From Phallusia mammillata (lineage: Eukaryota; Chordata; Ascidiacea; Phlebobranchia; Ascidiidae): a DNA stretch of 64,000 nt. The stretch covers positions 1-64,000 of the forward strand of contig QLIY01000888.1 of the NCBI GenBank assembly GCA_003260075.1, written 5' to 3'. Under the pieces are notes generated by a model. That model did not search any database. It was not told the origin of the DNA and saw only the letters and a program-made list of their open reading frames with translations. Both the position numbers and the translations under genes were made by a program. Positions 9,801-22,500 of this stretch are shown piece after piece; positions within the stretch are counted from its first letter, which is position 1, and the number at the start of each line of letters is the position of its first letter.

Positions 9801-12490
9801 AATTACGATCATGTTATGTCGCAAATTGTATGGTATATCATGGGTACAACTTACGTGGCGGCTGTGGTTGTTGGTGCAAATGTTGTTGTATTTGTTGCGG
9901 TGGCTGTTGCTGTCGTTGGTGCGGTTGTTGTTGCTGCTGCAGTTGTTGCTGGTGCAGTTGTTGTTGCGGTTGTTTCTGTTGCTGTCGTTGGTGCGGTTGT
10001 TGTTGCTGCTGCAGTTGTTGCTGGTGCAGTTGTTGCTGCTGCAGTTGTTGTTGCGGTTGTTTCTGTTGCTGTCGTTGGTACGGTTGTTATTGTGGTTGGT
10101 GCGGTGGTGGCCGTCGCTGCTGGATCTACCACAAAGTCTATCTGGTTCGTGGTGGATGCGCGACCTGGTGCTCCTCCATGATACGTAAGAGAACCTCCTA
10201 ATAAAATGTGAAACTACAATTACAAATTATATCTTTACATTGTACAAGAAACAAACAATATATACCAGTATATGCACCCCTGGCAACCAGAACGTTGAAG
10301 GGGGTAGTTTGCAAGTTGAAGGTGAAATCGGCTCCCGCGGAAATTGTTTTTGTGATGGCACCTGGTCTTTGAAAGATGCATTCTGCCACACCGTTGAGTG
10401 TCTGCGCACTGACGTGAACGATCCCTGCCTGAAAAGCATCATAAGAAATAGTTGAACTTAAACGGTAAAATTTAGAACAGAACCTTGGGTAAATGCTATA
10501 AATTTGGTTAAAAACGAATTAAAAAGGCTCACAACGTGTAATATACAAGGCAAAGAAAAGAGAAGAGCTCTCGAATCTAGATTCGTTCAGGGTCGGGGTA
10601 AGTGGCAAATAATCTAATAAGGAAAAGTGTTAAAAACTGTATGCAAGTCCTATATATATATCTTTGTAGGATTTTATATTATTACGAGTCAACAAAGACT
10701 TAGTACAAGAGATATGTAAAAGCATTAAGCCAAAAAATGATAAGCTGCAGACAGTGCACACTGTTTCGATCTAACTTATAAAGCAGTGGTTCTTAACCTT
10801 TTTATAACGGCCGAACCCCTACGATATTCTTCAGCCTTCGGTCGAACCCCAAAGGTACATCCTAGGTTTTAACCTATTTTCTTTGGTGGGTCATAATTAG
10901 TTTTTGTTCAAACGTAGTGGCAACATTTGCTGTTTGTCATTTTTTTAAATTCTGACATCATAACTTAATACAAGCAACTTGTATCACGATTGCCTTAATT
11001 CCGGCAGTTTTTATTTTTTACCAACATTTTGTACACAAACATGAAAAAGATGAAGTAATAAGTTTTTGTTGCCAACAAGATTTCGTTGTTTTTCTGCTCA
11101 CGAACAATGCTCCTAGTTACGTCAAAGATAAAATAAAACCTGAGTGCAAGGGTTCACAACCATTTTGCTGGCACGGCCGCATCGCATATTCTTATTTCAC
11201 CAACGGCCGCCATTTACCTGCTTATTTTTGTTTTAAAATACTTGGTTTATATCATGTATTTACCATCTAATAGTGCCCAAAAAGCCCAGATTAATTTCTT
11301 GCTCGGTGCATAGATTGAGCTGCACAACGAGGAGATCAGTCTTAAGTGTTTATGATGTCATAATCTATATTGTGATGCTTGTGGTACCTGTTTTGTTCGC
11401 ATTGTTGGCACACAATAGGCACATATGGTTATTAGGCTGGTATCATAATACTCTTTTTAGTACCACAAAAACTGTTTAGAGCAGTTTAAAACATCCCTGC
11501 CTAAGTTTAACCTTCCATTGTTTTGATATTGAGCGAATACAAATTGCCGTTTTGAGCGACTATAGACCCTAAAGTTTGACAAAAACGAGTATTTGTATTG
11601 TACTTCAAAAAGACCTTCGTCGAAACCCTGATTCGGCATTGTCGAACCCCTGGGGTTCGATCGAACCCCGGTTAAGAACCACTGTTATAAAGTCTCATCA
11701 GTGCAGCTGGTGACGAGAGATGGGCCGTATCGGAGGTAAAATGTTGTGCTACAATTTGTGATTCCAACCGCTTCAACAGTGCGTAAGGTAAGGTAACTGC
11801 AGCGGCCCGACAAGGAATGCAGATTTTTTGGACATTTTCAACATTAAACATTTTACTATACCTGAAGAGTCGCATCAGGAGTTGGTGAATTCCGTGCAGT
11901 TCGAATTGTGCCTGATTTAATTTCATCTGCACCTGTGCAATAATACAACTCAGCGTCCTGCATCGCCGGGGAAGTAGCAAGAGCAGCAGCAACATACTGT
12001 AAATTGTTGCCAGTGCCTCCAGTCAACTCCATATTGAAGACATTTGATGACGAGTCCTGCAAGGAAAAAAGAAACCGGTAGAACACATCAAATGACTTCG
12101 GATAACAGTTACAAATTTGTCTAATGCCGAAATTCACGTAAGTTTTCCGGCGTTCAGACAAAGCGCGGAGGCGTGGCGCGAATTATTAACGTAAAGTAAT
12201 CATGCTTCAACAGATTTGTTTATGGAAATAAAGTATAACCAAATCTCTAAAGTTGCAAAAATGTTGCTGCTAATTTAACCAATTTGGGAAAGTGTTCTCT
12301 TTTCGCATTACATTGGAATTCGTCCCCTGAAACTCACCCAAATATAGGAGAAGAAAATGCATGTTGGTTCAGTTGGAGAACAACCATCCGGAAAGTACAG
12401 ACAATTTTTGGTACTGCCACATCCTGATGTATCTATGGCCACTGCAACTTGCAGAACGGCAAAGATGACTACACATTTCAGGGCATCCAT
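6870..12490 (-). CDS. Secreted two-DOMON protein with mucin-like linker, 460 aa
   Basis: Eight exons: 12338-12490, 11862-12056, 10266-10428, 9855-10197, 9017-9071, 7977-8162, 7172-7334 and 6870-6994 (1383 nt, in frame throughout). Exon 1 gives a signal peptide (MDALKCVVIFAVLQVAVA) and the Cys-rich edge CGSTKNC...C...C. Exons 2-3 complete DOMON 1 (AMQDAELYYC, then VHVSAQ..ECIFQRP). Exon 4 carries LTYHGG and about 90 residues of Thr/Ala/Pro repeats, a likely O-glycosylated stalk. Exons 5-8 form DOMON 2 (LMESDDLYYC, CTFTRD, VIQYHT). Both domains keep the Met and His that ligate haem in known DOMON cytochromes. Exon 5 is short and lacks the CGxTKxC part. The stop is TAA directly after NAHA. Those last codons overlap a GTAAGT, so an extra downstream exon is possible, but I found none and no cytochrome b561 segment. 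Electron transfer or haem binding outside the cell is inferred. Confidence 0.78.
7500..7762. mobile_element. hAT-like miniature (CAGAGTT family), intronic
   Basis: Ends CAGAGTT and AACTCTG; flanking octamers ATCCCCGA and ATCCCCGG match at 7 of 8. The inside has runs of GGGTT/CGGGTT. It lies in the intron between exons 6 and 7 of the two-DOMON gene. A relative is at 46183-46397. Confidence 0.75.
9921..10079 (-). repeat. Coding minisatellite (Thr/Ala/Pro linker)
   Basis: A 72-nt unit (9921-9992) is followed by an 87-nt version of itself (9993-10079) with 15 nt inserted. Unit lengths are multiples of three, so copy-number change keeps the reading frame. It encodes ACA/ACN-GCA rich sequence within exon 4 of the two-DOMON gene. 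Confidence 0.8.
10784..11684. mobile_element. hAT-like non-autonomous element, 901 bp
   Basis: Ends CAGTGGTTCTTAACC and GGTTAAGAACCACTG; perfect 8-bp target duplication TTATAAAG at 10776-10783 and 11685-11692. Inside are only short ORFs and GAACCCC motifs. It lies in intron 2 of the two-DOMON gene; the paralogous intron near 890 lacks it. Confidence 0.9.
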
Positions 12491-13989
12491 TATTGGAATA
12501 TTTTTACCACAATACTGTCGAAAAAACATCATGTTTAAATGTTATTAAAGCAAACATAGTCTGTTTTGACATCCAAATATGATTTATGAACCACCACGAA
12601 ACACAAATACAAATTCAGTTTGAATTAAACAAAATAGAATGCTCACTAAACATACATTACAACCGTTTGGTATTTGCTCTTTATCAATGGGTTAGTAATA
12701 TGCACCTAAAAAAACTAGTGCAGTGACATTTTAGTAGCGATACATGAAGGTTTTGACCAACTTCTCCTGCTTGCTACAAAGCTATCAAAACCCGATAAAA
12801 AAAGTTCCCAGCAAATATAACAACAAAAGTCAAACACTGCTAAAACAAAGGGCTGTACAAAACTAACATAGTTTTTATCTGCAACCAGACTGTGAAACGT
12901 CAGGAATCTGCGCGTTTGCCACCGTGCTGGCGTTTAGAAATAATCCAAGTTCTTCGAACGCGTGGATGTATGTAAAAACGAACAACTTCACAGTCACGGT
13001 CACATGGAAAGAAATACGTCACAAAACAAGTTCACGCATGGTAAAGAACGTTTAAATCAGCTTTACACACGTTCAAATACGGTTTTCTGCAAAGAAAACA
13101 TACACTTGGGAAAAATGACATACTTACTTAGGGTTAAAAGTAGCCTGTTCATTTATTTCAGTCCACATTTGTATCTCTGAGATTTTATTTGCGTAGTCAC
13201 TTCATCATCACAGTTCCATTGTTGAACGGAAACGTAAACCACAAGGACACCGAAAAAAACCCTAGGTAGTCGAGTCAAGTGTCCTGAGTAATAATACGTT
13301 TCCGCACTGCAAACTAAGTTGTTCATTCCTGTTAGGCAAGCTAAGCTAACAGTCAACTACTGTTTTGTACCAAAGCACCAACAGGCCCACGCACTTACAG
13401 TCATATTTCTTATTTTACACAACAATCAACAAAGCAAATCACAATGAAACTTACAAACTGTAAGTTTGCGGTGTACATATTTTTTAACCCGCATTCTTCA
13501 GCTCATTCATGCTAAAATCGTCAATGGCGACCGGAATTTTTAAACGCACGAACGACTTTAAACGCAGCAGCCTTGCCTGAAGAGATGAACAACGATTAAG
13601 CAGACGATCCCATGACTCTTACTGTGTAAAAACGTTTACTACCACCCCTCTTCGCTCAGCAGGGTGGAACTCTGGGGGCAACTAAGTATTGATCTCAGGT
13701 AGGATATAGGGTCATTGACCCTCAGTCCGCCAAAGAAACTTAGGACCAGTCACCAATCGAGAACGGATAAGCTTGCGCATGGCCAACCACGCAGAGCATT
13801 ATCGCTGAATTCAGTTTCGGTTAACGTGCCATTACCTGAGACGTTTCACGAATTTTCACCACCTATACAACACACCCATCAGCATAACACCAGATTGGCA
13901 TCCAGAGGTCATTACTTTCTACATTGCGTTTCCACCAAAAGAGCGCAAAATACTATACTACATGCCAAGTCAAAAATGTGTGACATTGT

Positions 13990-14390
13990 TCTTGTTTTGC
14001 TATGATTAACCTCAGACAATCGACCAATTATGCTGGGCCTTCTTTGCCAAATGCTATTTTGCCCTCGAGCTTCAACATGCTAAACAACAGCGATTCGTGC
14101 ATACTTATCCTCCAGGCTTCATTTATTGTATTGTTTATTTGTTCGTGTCTGAGTTACCTGTATTTGTTTTCTAAATTACTGCGTTCTTTTGCTCCAACAA
14201 CTACATTCCACGTGGCCACCTATTGCTGGTGGCACCCCTTATCTCGTTATTATTGATCAAACAATAACGGGTCAATGAATTGGTGGCCATTGCTTGGCCT
14301 TTTATTGACCTGGAACGCAACAATATTTTTTTGTGTTACATCATTTCTTTGAAAGCGTGACAAATAAACAATTGATTGATTGTAACTAGG
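13990..14390 (+). mobile_element. Possible LINE 3' end
   Basis: The stretch ends in an AATAAA-containing tail followed by the tetranucleotide repeat ATTGATTGATTG, as in CR1/L2-like LINE tails. The short ORF at 14002-14256 is too short to assign. Weak call. Confidence 0.3.
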
Positions 14391-15545
14391 GCTGACTTTT
14401 AGCTTACAAGTTCGAGTTCAAGCCTCGGGATTCTCTCAGATTTTATCTTCTACTTCCCAAACACCTACAGGCAGTGGAATTTTCAACTTTTACCAGACAG
14501 TGTAGGACGCAGCTCCCTGTGGTTGATTGGACGCATCTGAAAAGTGATGCATCCGCACATCGCGACGAAGCTGAGGCTTAAAGCCGTTGGGAAGTGTTAA
14601 TTTATTCAGATCCGACAGCAGGTGCTAAAGCCACCGTTGCCACTTGTCGACATCGTGTTTAAGCAGCTCGCTATCCCACCAATGCAGCATCTTTCTGACT
14701 ATTTCCTGTCACAACACATTGACATCAAAGTAATAGGAAATAGGTACAAAACCCTATGTGAGTGTTAACAGCACATAAAATATTGCGTCGAGTAATTTTT
14801 TTTACCATGCATCGTGTCAGCTATGCTGAATCTAAACTCTTGTACACTCTGTATCCACTCTGTACCCGCAAGATATCGCACACGCGCTCTTCCAAGTTTA
14901 CATTGGTTAGCAATTTTGCTCCCTCAGCCTCTGAGATTTGGTTCAAGGCAAGTCAATTGTCGTGAAAATCACATTGCTTGACTATATCAGTGGCAAACAC
15001 AACTGTTTCGGCAGCCGCCAAACAAACGTTTACGTAAAAATCGTTGCGGACAATTTGTCCCCAATGTCTCCAACATCTTTATCTAACAAATATCCTTTGT
15101 TGAGGATAATCTTTCTTCCAATGATCTGCTGTCATTTTTGTTCATTGTTTTCTGTGTGTCCGCGCATAACGTTTTAATCTCAAAATGTTTACTGTCTCTA
15201 CATTTTTTTGTTCATTTCGTTTGCTTGTCTGTGTTTTTGCTACATGTTTAATCTTTCTGCTCTAGTTTTGTAGTTGTTGTATTTTTTATCGGGAGCAGAC
15301 CTTTCCCAGGGCTTTCACCTAGTCCCGTTATACGTGTTTGAAACATCAAACAACCATTCTTGGTCAAACAACCATTTTTGCCACTGTCTGTACCAGGTTT
15401 TTTTTTTAAGTTTGGTTTGGGTGACCGCTAAGTAGTTTTAAGAGACCGCAAGTGTTTCATTTAAATACCAAAAAGAGCCCTTAGTGCATTTTGGGAAACC
15501 GCTGGAGAAAAACACCTTAAAAAAACACTGGTCTGTACTATAATG

Positions 15546-15893
15546 CAGTGGTTCTCAATTGTATACGGATTGCGCATCACGTGACAACTTTTTCTATCGC
15601 CACGTACCACCTAAACCCTGTTTGAACAGATAGACCAAGAAATAAGCCTATTTTCTCTACCTGATTAGCACATTAAGCCATTTGAAAAGAATATCCAAAA
15701 CACGAGTTTCGTCCAAACCAGGGTTTCGTCCAAATCAGTTTGGTCAGTTGAGTTGCAATTTTAGAATGGACTAAAAATAGATATTAGGCCTAAATTCGGT
15801 AAATTAGGTACATCACAAAAAGCTACTCGCGTACCATCTGAAAAGTTCCAGCGTAGCACTAGTGGCACTCGTACCACAGTTTCAGAACCACTG
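15546..15893. mobile_element. hAT-like miniature, older copy
   Basis: Begins CAGTGGTTCTCAA and ends TTCAGAACCACTG. Flanking octamers CTATAATG and CCCCAATG match at 5 of 8, so the insertion is probably old. Non-coding. Confidence 0.7.
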
Positions 15894-16546
15894 CCCCAAT
15901 GTAACTTGTATTGCTGTTTCTGTGGCGGTATAGTTTGTTTTACTTACAATTGTAGACGTATTGCTTTGTTTCGATTAAAAAAATGAATTGCCAACCCAAC
16001 TGTGCGTTGCTGTTCCGCTGTTTATTAAAAAAGCCTACAGCATGTATTCCGCAACAGTTGTTTCGAACCATGCGATATTTAGCAGAAGTAGCCTGATAAC
16101 CCAACAACACTTACACGTAGATCGAAACATAAAAAAAAACAGTTTTAACATCGGTTTGTGACAAAAGATAAAGGGAAAACATTTGTGAAGTTTTGAATAG
16201 CTGTTTTTGCATCCAGTTTGTCTCCCACTGGTTGGATTTAAATAAGCCGTCGAAACAACGATTTTACTGCATTCGTCAGTTTTCTGTTTTTTTTTTCAAT
16301 TTCACCCAAATGGTCTCATCTCACCACTAAATGTCATAACAGCGTTGTCAACGGCGAATCATTAGTTACAGCGCTATCTCATTAGCATTTCGTTCGTTTC
16401 ACGATGTTGCTGCAGGCAATATTCAGCAACTTGCTTCGAGTGCACTTCTGAAGACATTTTTTCTTATTTTGCAGACGTTCACAGGTCTGCATGATTTGCG
16501 TACATTAGTCCAGGCATTTAATGCACAGGACGCATCGGAAAACAAA

Positions 16547-19500
16547 ATGGCCAACAAATACAAAAACATTTTGGTTTTTGTAAAATGCTTTTTGTTGTGG
16601 GTTGCTATTGCGAGTTCTGCTTCAACTGATGGTTGTGGAGATACCAAAATGTGCTTTTTTGCTCCGGCCAGTTGTTCGATCGACCAATCAAGCTGCATGT
16701 TTGTATCGTTGGCTTGGGTAAGTTGTAAATCGTTGTGTTTTTTATGATAATTAGCAAATTGTGAGTATGAAATGGAAAAGAACAAATGTCTGAGGTATGG
16801 CTTTACCTTGTACAAAATAAATAATAACAAACAGCAATTTCAGTTACAGTGTATTTTCATTTTCTCATGGATTTTTGCTATAGTTAGCTATAGCTTTTAT
16901 TTTACAAAATTGTTGCTACAATCTATGCGCGTTGTAAATCAAGCACACACAGTATAAAGTTTTCAACATAAAGTTTTACACAACTAAACGATTTTTTTGT
17001 CAACTGTGCGGCCCAAAACGCCCTAGGCTGTTTTGCCTTGCTTTGCGAAACATGCTTGATTGTCATGACCTTTAATTCTTGTGACTCATACGTACTTGCG
17101 TCCACGGCACATCTAAGTTCGAATAAACTGGATAAAACTAATGGGTTTACGGCCTTACGTCTTTGTTAACGAGTAAACCTTGTTGTTGTGCTTGCGTTGA
17201 TTAAAACCCAAAGCAATAGATTAAAACGACGTCGTGAATAAAACACTAAAATTGCAAAAAAATAATCTGCATAGTGGTGAAAAATATTTACGAAAAAAAT
17301 ATTTTGCTGGTATATATTTAAAGCTAGTCATTACGTGCATAGAGCTTTTACTAATCGCCGATTTAGTGATGAACTTATTGTTCCCATTAAAAACAAAACA
17401 AAAACTTTTTTCTAAATGTCGTGAAAATAATTTTGCAGAACCTCCCATGTAATTATTCGAATTGATTTTTCTTTTCACAAGCGCTAATATAATCCATCAT
17501 TCAGCACAGGTACACGTTTTTTTTTAAAAAAAATAACACTCTCTATCTTTATTTAAATGCACTAGTTTATTCTTGACATGTATGTTTGGTAAAAACAATT
17601 GTCTAAAATTATAATAATCTATTGTAATTAATGTAAGAATTTAAAGCTTTTTTATAAAATACATTAATTTTTAAACGATTTACTTTGTTTTCGCGGCAAG
17701 GGCAATTTTTGAACTATTCTGATTTAAAGTTTAAAGTAACTCCTAGATGCAGCATGAATAAGAAAGCACCAAAGGCTATTCACGGGGTTTGATAACCACG
17801 ACATTTAATGACGATTGATGCTACTATAATCTACGCCCTATGTTCGTTGTTACTAGCGGGTCTAAAAACCGCATATTTAAAGGTTTAGTTCTACGCTTTG
17901 TTGAAAAGCTTAGTTTGGTCAATGTAGAGATTGCTTTATCACACAGAGTAAAAAATAGCTTTTTAACGTTGTCATGCACGTCACACTTTTTATCAATCTG
18001 AAAACACGGAAGAATGATTTCATTTTTTTAACATAAATGCTATGCACAGGATCTGTACCTCTAATAGTAGGCATGTTAAATATCCACGATCACTCAGTCA
18101 AAACTCTTTCAGTAAATGATGCATTAAGAAGCAAATGCTTCTGACTCAAAATCAGTAGACACGAGGTTGGTATAATCGAGATATATATTTCACCTATGCA
18201 GACATCGTCAGTCTATAAAAACTTATTCAAATAGAATCTGATAGCAACCTCGTGACTACTGATTTTGTGTCAGAAGCATTTGCTTCTAATTATTTATTTT
18301 TTTAAATAGTGAACATTACGCGGCAGACTTAAAAATTTAAAAAAAAAAATTCAATTAATCTGATTTGAAGTTACTGATTTAAAAGCAAAGACGGAAAACT
18401 ACATTGTAAAGGAACCAAGGCTAGAATAATATTATATGCGCAAGAAAGCACGTGTTACAATTAATTGAGCGTCTATCGCAGTGATGAAGCACAACAGGTT
18501 GATTTCAAACAATAACAAAACAATGAACGTGCTCTGACGTCGCAGACGCCCGAGGACAAGATGACTAAGCAGCAAGGAAGGACTCCTATACCGACCAAGC
18601 GTTAATCGTTAATTGTTACTCGGCGTTTTTCTAGTTAATCTCAACATACCACGTAGTTTGCCATGAGTTAACCTCGATCTTCACTGGATTAATGCCAACT
18701 GTTAAAAGTCCACAAACACTAAGTCGTTCATAACGTGAAGTTTACCGGATGCCTTTACAACTAAATCACCACGTTTATAAAGAGTGCATTTTTACCAATA
18801 TAATTTGATGTACCTGCCCGATTTTGTAAATAGATATAAGCTAATGTCTGAAATGCACGAAAGACCACCCCTAGGTAAAACATTAGTTGTTTTTATTCAC
18901 AGGTTATATCTTACCTATATTTACCAAATTTAGTGTCAACAATATCAGAAAACATTACGTCTAATTTATACAGCATGTAGCCTAATGTGTAATCAATAGC
19001 CTACATGTTTCCCAAGGCAGAATAATAACTTAATGAAATAAAAAACTCAGACCCTAACCGCGGTTGTAGAATTTCAAACATGTAGCAAAAATGTGTATTG
19101 GCGACACTTTTAGCAATGAGGGTTATATTGAATTTTGTGAAAAAGCTTATTATCAATAATTAAACGCTCCCAGTGTGTGAATTTGTACACAAAACGAACA
19201 AGACATGTTTAAAATCTTCAAAGACCAAAACACATTTTTTTCATGTTTTTTATTGTGCAGAATAAGGATTCGAAGACAATTGATGTTAATTTAAGCGGCG
19301 GTTCAGGAGCTGGTAATGAGTATATTGCTGTCGCTTTTGGGTTTGTTCCTAGAATGGAGGATGCCGATATGTACTATTGTGACGGAGTAAATGTGACATC
19401 TGGGGCACTTCAAATTCGGCATACTCCCCCTGTTATTGACAACACTTTACCGGTAATCATCCTAAACATTATTTACAATTAAAACCAATATATAGATACA

Positions 19501-22500
19501 CTGTGTTTTACGTAATCTTGCTTTAGTTGGATGATTTCATTTGATGTTTTACCAAGGTCCATATCACTATAGGGATTCCTTAAAGTTTGGCAAAATATTT
19601 TAGAACGAAATTACCAACCCCTCAACATCGACAAACAGCGGTGTTGGACAGTGCTCGTTTACACGCGCTAAAAGTGTGAGCAAAACAGTCAGCAACAACC
19701 AAGTTAAGGAATTTGATTTGGAGGACAAGGAGTTTTACATTTTGCTGGCCAGAGGAAACATTGCAGGTCGGACCAAATGTGTTTCCTAAAACATAACTAA
19801 TTATTTACTTTCAAACTCTTTGTAGGCGGACGCTTGACGTATCACACAGCCAGAGCAATTTCAGGCAAGATCGAACTGTAAGAAAACTTGTTCATGTTGG
19901 ATTTGCTTATCATATAATGGAGACAGATTTTTACTTTACGATTTTTGCAACCTAACATGTTTGCCAAAATCTTTTTTTGGGGGTTACAGGGAAGATAGCG
20001 ATGAAGATGACGACGACGACCACGAAGATGACCATCACGAAGAAGAAGAAGAGGAGAGTACAGGAGGGACGCTAACGAACAAGGAAAATTGCAATGAGGG
20101 GGATGCCGGATGCATTTTTTTCACATGGTCATACGTAAGTTAAGTTAATCAGAAACTCTTGAAAAGGAGATGAAATGGTGTCTTTAGAGAATTTAACACT
20201 GTTAATAATATGACAAGGCACATATGTAACCAATCAGCTTTGTGATTTTACAAGCCCGTTATAAATTGACAAAAAACTTATTCTTCAATTGGGGTTCCAC
20301 AGCATGTCAGTAAGGTTGATGCTTACTATGTTGGCAACGCATTTTGCAAGTTCTTTTACGCAAACTTTTACTTTACCGAAACATTGTTTCAGGATTCAGC
20401 TACTAACAGTTACAACATGGAATTAAGTGGAAAGGTGGTTGAGCGTGTGACAGTAGCCGATTATATTTCAATAGCCCTCGCCTTTGAACCTAAAATGGAG
20501 GATGCGGACCTATATGTCTGCACCGGCAACGATTTTGAAACGGGAACCATACGAAATCGACACAGGAGTCCAACAATGGACTCCGCCGATGAAAATGTGA
20601 GTACAGTGTGTTATCCACGTTCTAAACAAAACTTACGATTTTTTTGCATTACATATATCTTTATAAACTTGTCTGCTAACTTTGTTTGTGAAATACAACT
20701 TGCAACCCATGGTCGTATTAAATTGTACATGTTTTTGGATTTAAGTGGGTTTAGACCTAAAATTGGGGCCTGCTACAACACTGCTTGGCTACAAAAGGAC
20801 CTTACCAAAATCAAGTTGCACAACGACCGGACAGATCTTGACTTCGTAACTGCAGCGTTGTTGAAATGCATTTAACTTTTTGCAGACAGGTGTGGTCCTT
20901 CGCAATAAATCATTGGTAAACCAAATAGCAAAGTGCTCGTTCATAAGACCAGCCAATGTTGAAAGAGTCGTTCGAAAAGTAGGCACAACAGACATTAAGA
21001 AAAAGTATGATCTAACAGCATCAATGTTTTACGTTCTATTCTCTTCTGGAGTTTCGTTTCGAGGTGCGTACTTATTTATTTGTACGCTTTAGGTTTATTT
21101 TTATTAACAATGAACATGTTTTATCAGGCAACATTTTTTACCACGGATCAAATCGTTGGGTGTCGGAAAAAGCAGAAAATTTCCAACCAGATATAAAGTG
21201 GGCAACTAAAATTTTAAAAATATTATCAACTTAACAAACTATAACCAAGTTTGCAAAGACAAATTGAATTTTTAAACATTTGTTTCCCGTGCCAAAGAAC
21301 TAATAAACAAAACTTATGGTTGTTGAAATTTTAGAGTGCAGCTGCCCAGCGAAGGTTGCGGAACAACCAAAAACTGTTTGTATAATATGGAGAATTGTCA
21401 ACTGGGCGACGACAAATGCATATTGCTAAGTTGGAAGCATGTGAGTTTGGGTTGTTTCGAAAAATTGTGTGACACTACTATCACCGACATGCTTTTGTGT
21501 TACTTGATATATGACATTAATAACGCTGTGGCAAACAAAAGTGTAACTCTTCTTTTGTTTTTCTGTCATAAACCTTTAGTATATTAACCGGTAAAAAACG
21601 TAACATTACAACATTGCAATGTGGTCACAAAATAAAAAGAAAACAACCATTTTAATACTTACTGACTGACGGTATGAAACACTGTATAGGACGTGGAAAA
21701 AGATACATTTGATTTTGACATCAGCGGCCTAGTTTCAGACACAAAGTATGTTGCGTTTGCGTTCGCATCCAGTGGATTGATGGCGAATGCCGATACTTAT
21801 GCGTGCATGAATGGAGACAACTGGCACGAATTTGGAACTGGGGTTATCAAGTGGCGCCACATTATACCATTTCTTGACAACGAGTTACCGGTAAGAGAAT
21901 TTTTAGAATTACATTTCAGGTATTTTCCTCTCCCTTTTTAAAGAAGAAATAGCCAATGTTTGCGTTAGTTGCTTTTTAATTCCCATTTGGCCATATCTGG
22001 AAAAAACCCGTCATGTTGCAAAAATTAAAATAAATGGAATATGCAAATATTTAAATTAAAACATTCCCAGCCTTTTTTCTAATTACGATTACGCGAAGAC
22101 AAGTCTTATTGATAATAGTAACAGAAATTCACTTGGTAATCAGGCCGATTGTACCAAATAGAAAAATAATTACTTCTAAAATGTATATTTAAAGTACCCG
22201 ACATTTTGCAATCCGCTGTTATACATCATCAGCTTTTTGCTTTAAAAAGAATATGGTCATTTACGCTTTTTGGTTTTATCTATTGTGTTGTCAGGATGCA
22301 ATCACATCGCATAAAAGCTATTACCGAGACGGAATATTGAGTTGTTCGTTTACAAGAGCCGCCAACATCCGAAGAACAGTTACCGATGGAACAAAGGACT
22401 TTAACTTAACTGCTGAACCGTACTTTGTTCTTACTGCAGTTGGGGAACACATAAGTATGTGATATGTCACTTTAGTGTAACAAGACAATGACTGTTTTTT

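Larger units (their letters stand above)
12491..16546. other. Intergenic region between divergent DOMON genes
   Basis: 12491-13575 is the duplicated 5' flank shared with 1723-3240. About 13990-14390 looks like a LINE 3' end, finishing in ACAAATAAACAATTGATTGATTG. A hAT-like miniature is at 15546-15893. I see no further exon; short ORFs have no recognisable protein character. Promoters for both genes should lie at its two ends, but no definite motif stands out. Confidence 0.5.

Noticed and set aside
9758-10201. Plus-strand ORFs rich in Cys, Leu or Val (up to 147 aa)
   Set aside because: They are antisense readings of the Thr/Ala/Pro minisatellite in the minus-strand DOMON exon; the composition follows from the GTT/GCT repeats.
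6870-12490. Ferric-chelate reductase 1 proper (DOMON plus cytochrome b561)
   Set aside because: I looked for six-helix b561 exons on the minus strand below 6870 and found none, and an in-frame TAA follows the last domain.
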